From the NCBI RefSeq assembly GCF_041381155.1, contig NC_091135.1:60610567-60674566 (forward strand): DNA of 64,000 nucleotides, given 5' to 3'. The position numbers and the translations under genes are program-made. Below the pieces are notes generated by a model, which ran no database searches, was not told the origin of the DNA, and saw only the letters and a program-made list of their open reading frames with translations. This DNA comes from Argopecten irradians (lineage: Eukaryota > Mollusca > Bivalvia > Pectinida > Pectinidae). Below are positions 63,695 through 64,000 of this stretch, piece after piece; the first letter of the stretch is position 1; each line of letters begins with the position of its first letter.

Positions 63695-64000
63695 AAAAAT
63701 TGCAAAAAATGAAAACCTAAAAATAGCAAAAGGTACTACTAGACCATAAAATGAATGTGTCTATGAAGTGGAAATATCTCTGCTGGTTTTAGAGTTATGC
63801 TCCGGAAATGAACCTGCTACAAAAATATGATATTTTCAGCAATGTTTCTATGGTTACAGAAAAAAGCACAAAAAGTGAAAACCTAAAAAGAGCAAAAGGC
63901 ACTACTAGACCATAAGAACAATGTGTCTATGAAGTTTCATGGAAATATCTCTGCTGGTTTTAGAGTTGTGCTCCAGAAACGATTCTTACACAAAAATCTG
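63695..64000. repeat. About 165-bp tandem repeat reaching the window edge
   Basis: ACTACTAGACCATAA, ATGTGTCTATGAAGT and ATATCTCTGCTGGTTTTAGA recur at a spacing of about 165 bases. It continues past the end of the window. Confidence 0.8.

Overview
The window is eukaryotic nuclear DNA, most likely from a bivalve mollusc. Genes are split by long introns. The DNA between and inside genes is mostly minisatellites, foldback elements and dispersed repeats that end in a GGCC hairpin and carry ACGG microsatellites, the style of the pearl-type elements known from bivalves. There are no operons and no bacterial signals.

Three host genes can be assembled from spliced exons. (1) Plus strand, 842-7304: the last ten coding exons of a MATE/SLC47-type multidrug and toxin extrusion transporter; its 5' half lies before the window. 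(2) Minus strand, 35012 down to 12510: OXA1L, the mitochondrial inner-membrane insertase, in nine coding exons; exon 1 is inferred, and exon 6 runs into a stop one codon before its expected end. (3) Plus strand, 47088-58146: a three-exon gene for a 371-residue protein I do not recognise. The genes have no evident functional link.

Layout. 1-8.4 kb: the MATE gene, with two foldback elements in one intron and a 30-bp minisatellite just after the stop codon. 9-10 kb: a 39-bp minisatellite. 10-12.5 kb: no gene. 12.5-35 kb: OXA1L, its introns filled with a 36-bp and a 44-bp minisatellite, three hairpin-ended repeat elements (one inserted in another), foldback elements and tRNA-derived SINEs. 35-36.5 kb: small foldbacks and a degenerate tandem repeat. 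36.5-45.4 kb: a nest of elements built into one old, decayed minus-strand LINE. It holds a palindromic array, a young LTR element lying beside an older inverted LTR, a LINE tail with clear target-site duplications, and a 2.8-kb plus-strand LINE inserted in a GC-rich satellite. 46.1-46.8 kb: a foldback full of GATATC palindromes. 47-58 kb: the unknown gene. Its first intron carries a hairpin-ended element expanded to about 28 copies of a 155-bp unit with higher-order structure. Its second intron carries a satellite in which every unit has a splice-acceptor-like and a near-perfect splice-donor-like sequence in the sense direction. 58-64 kb: more of the same repeat families and no further gene.

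The points most worth following are the splice-site satellite, the disturbed OXA1L exon, the replaced acidic residues in the MATE protein, the covarying terminal hairpins of the dispersed repeats, and the nested insertions at 36.5-45.4 kb.
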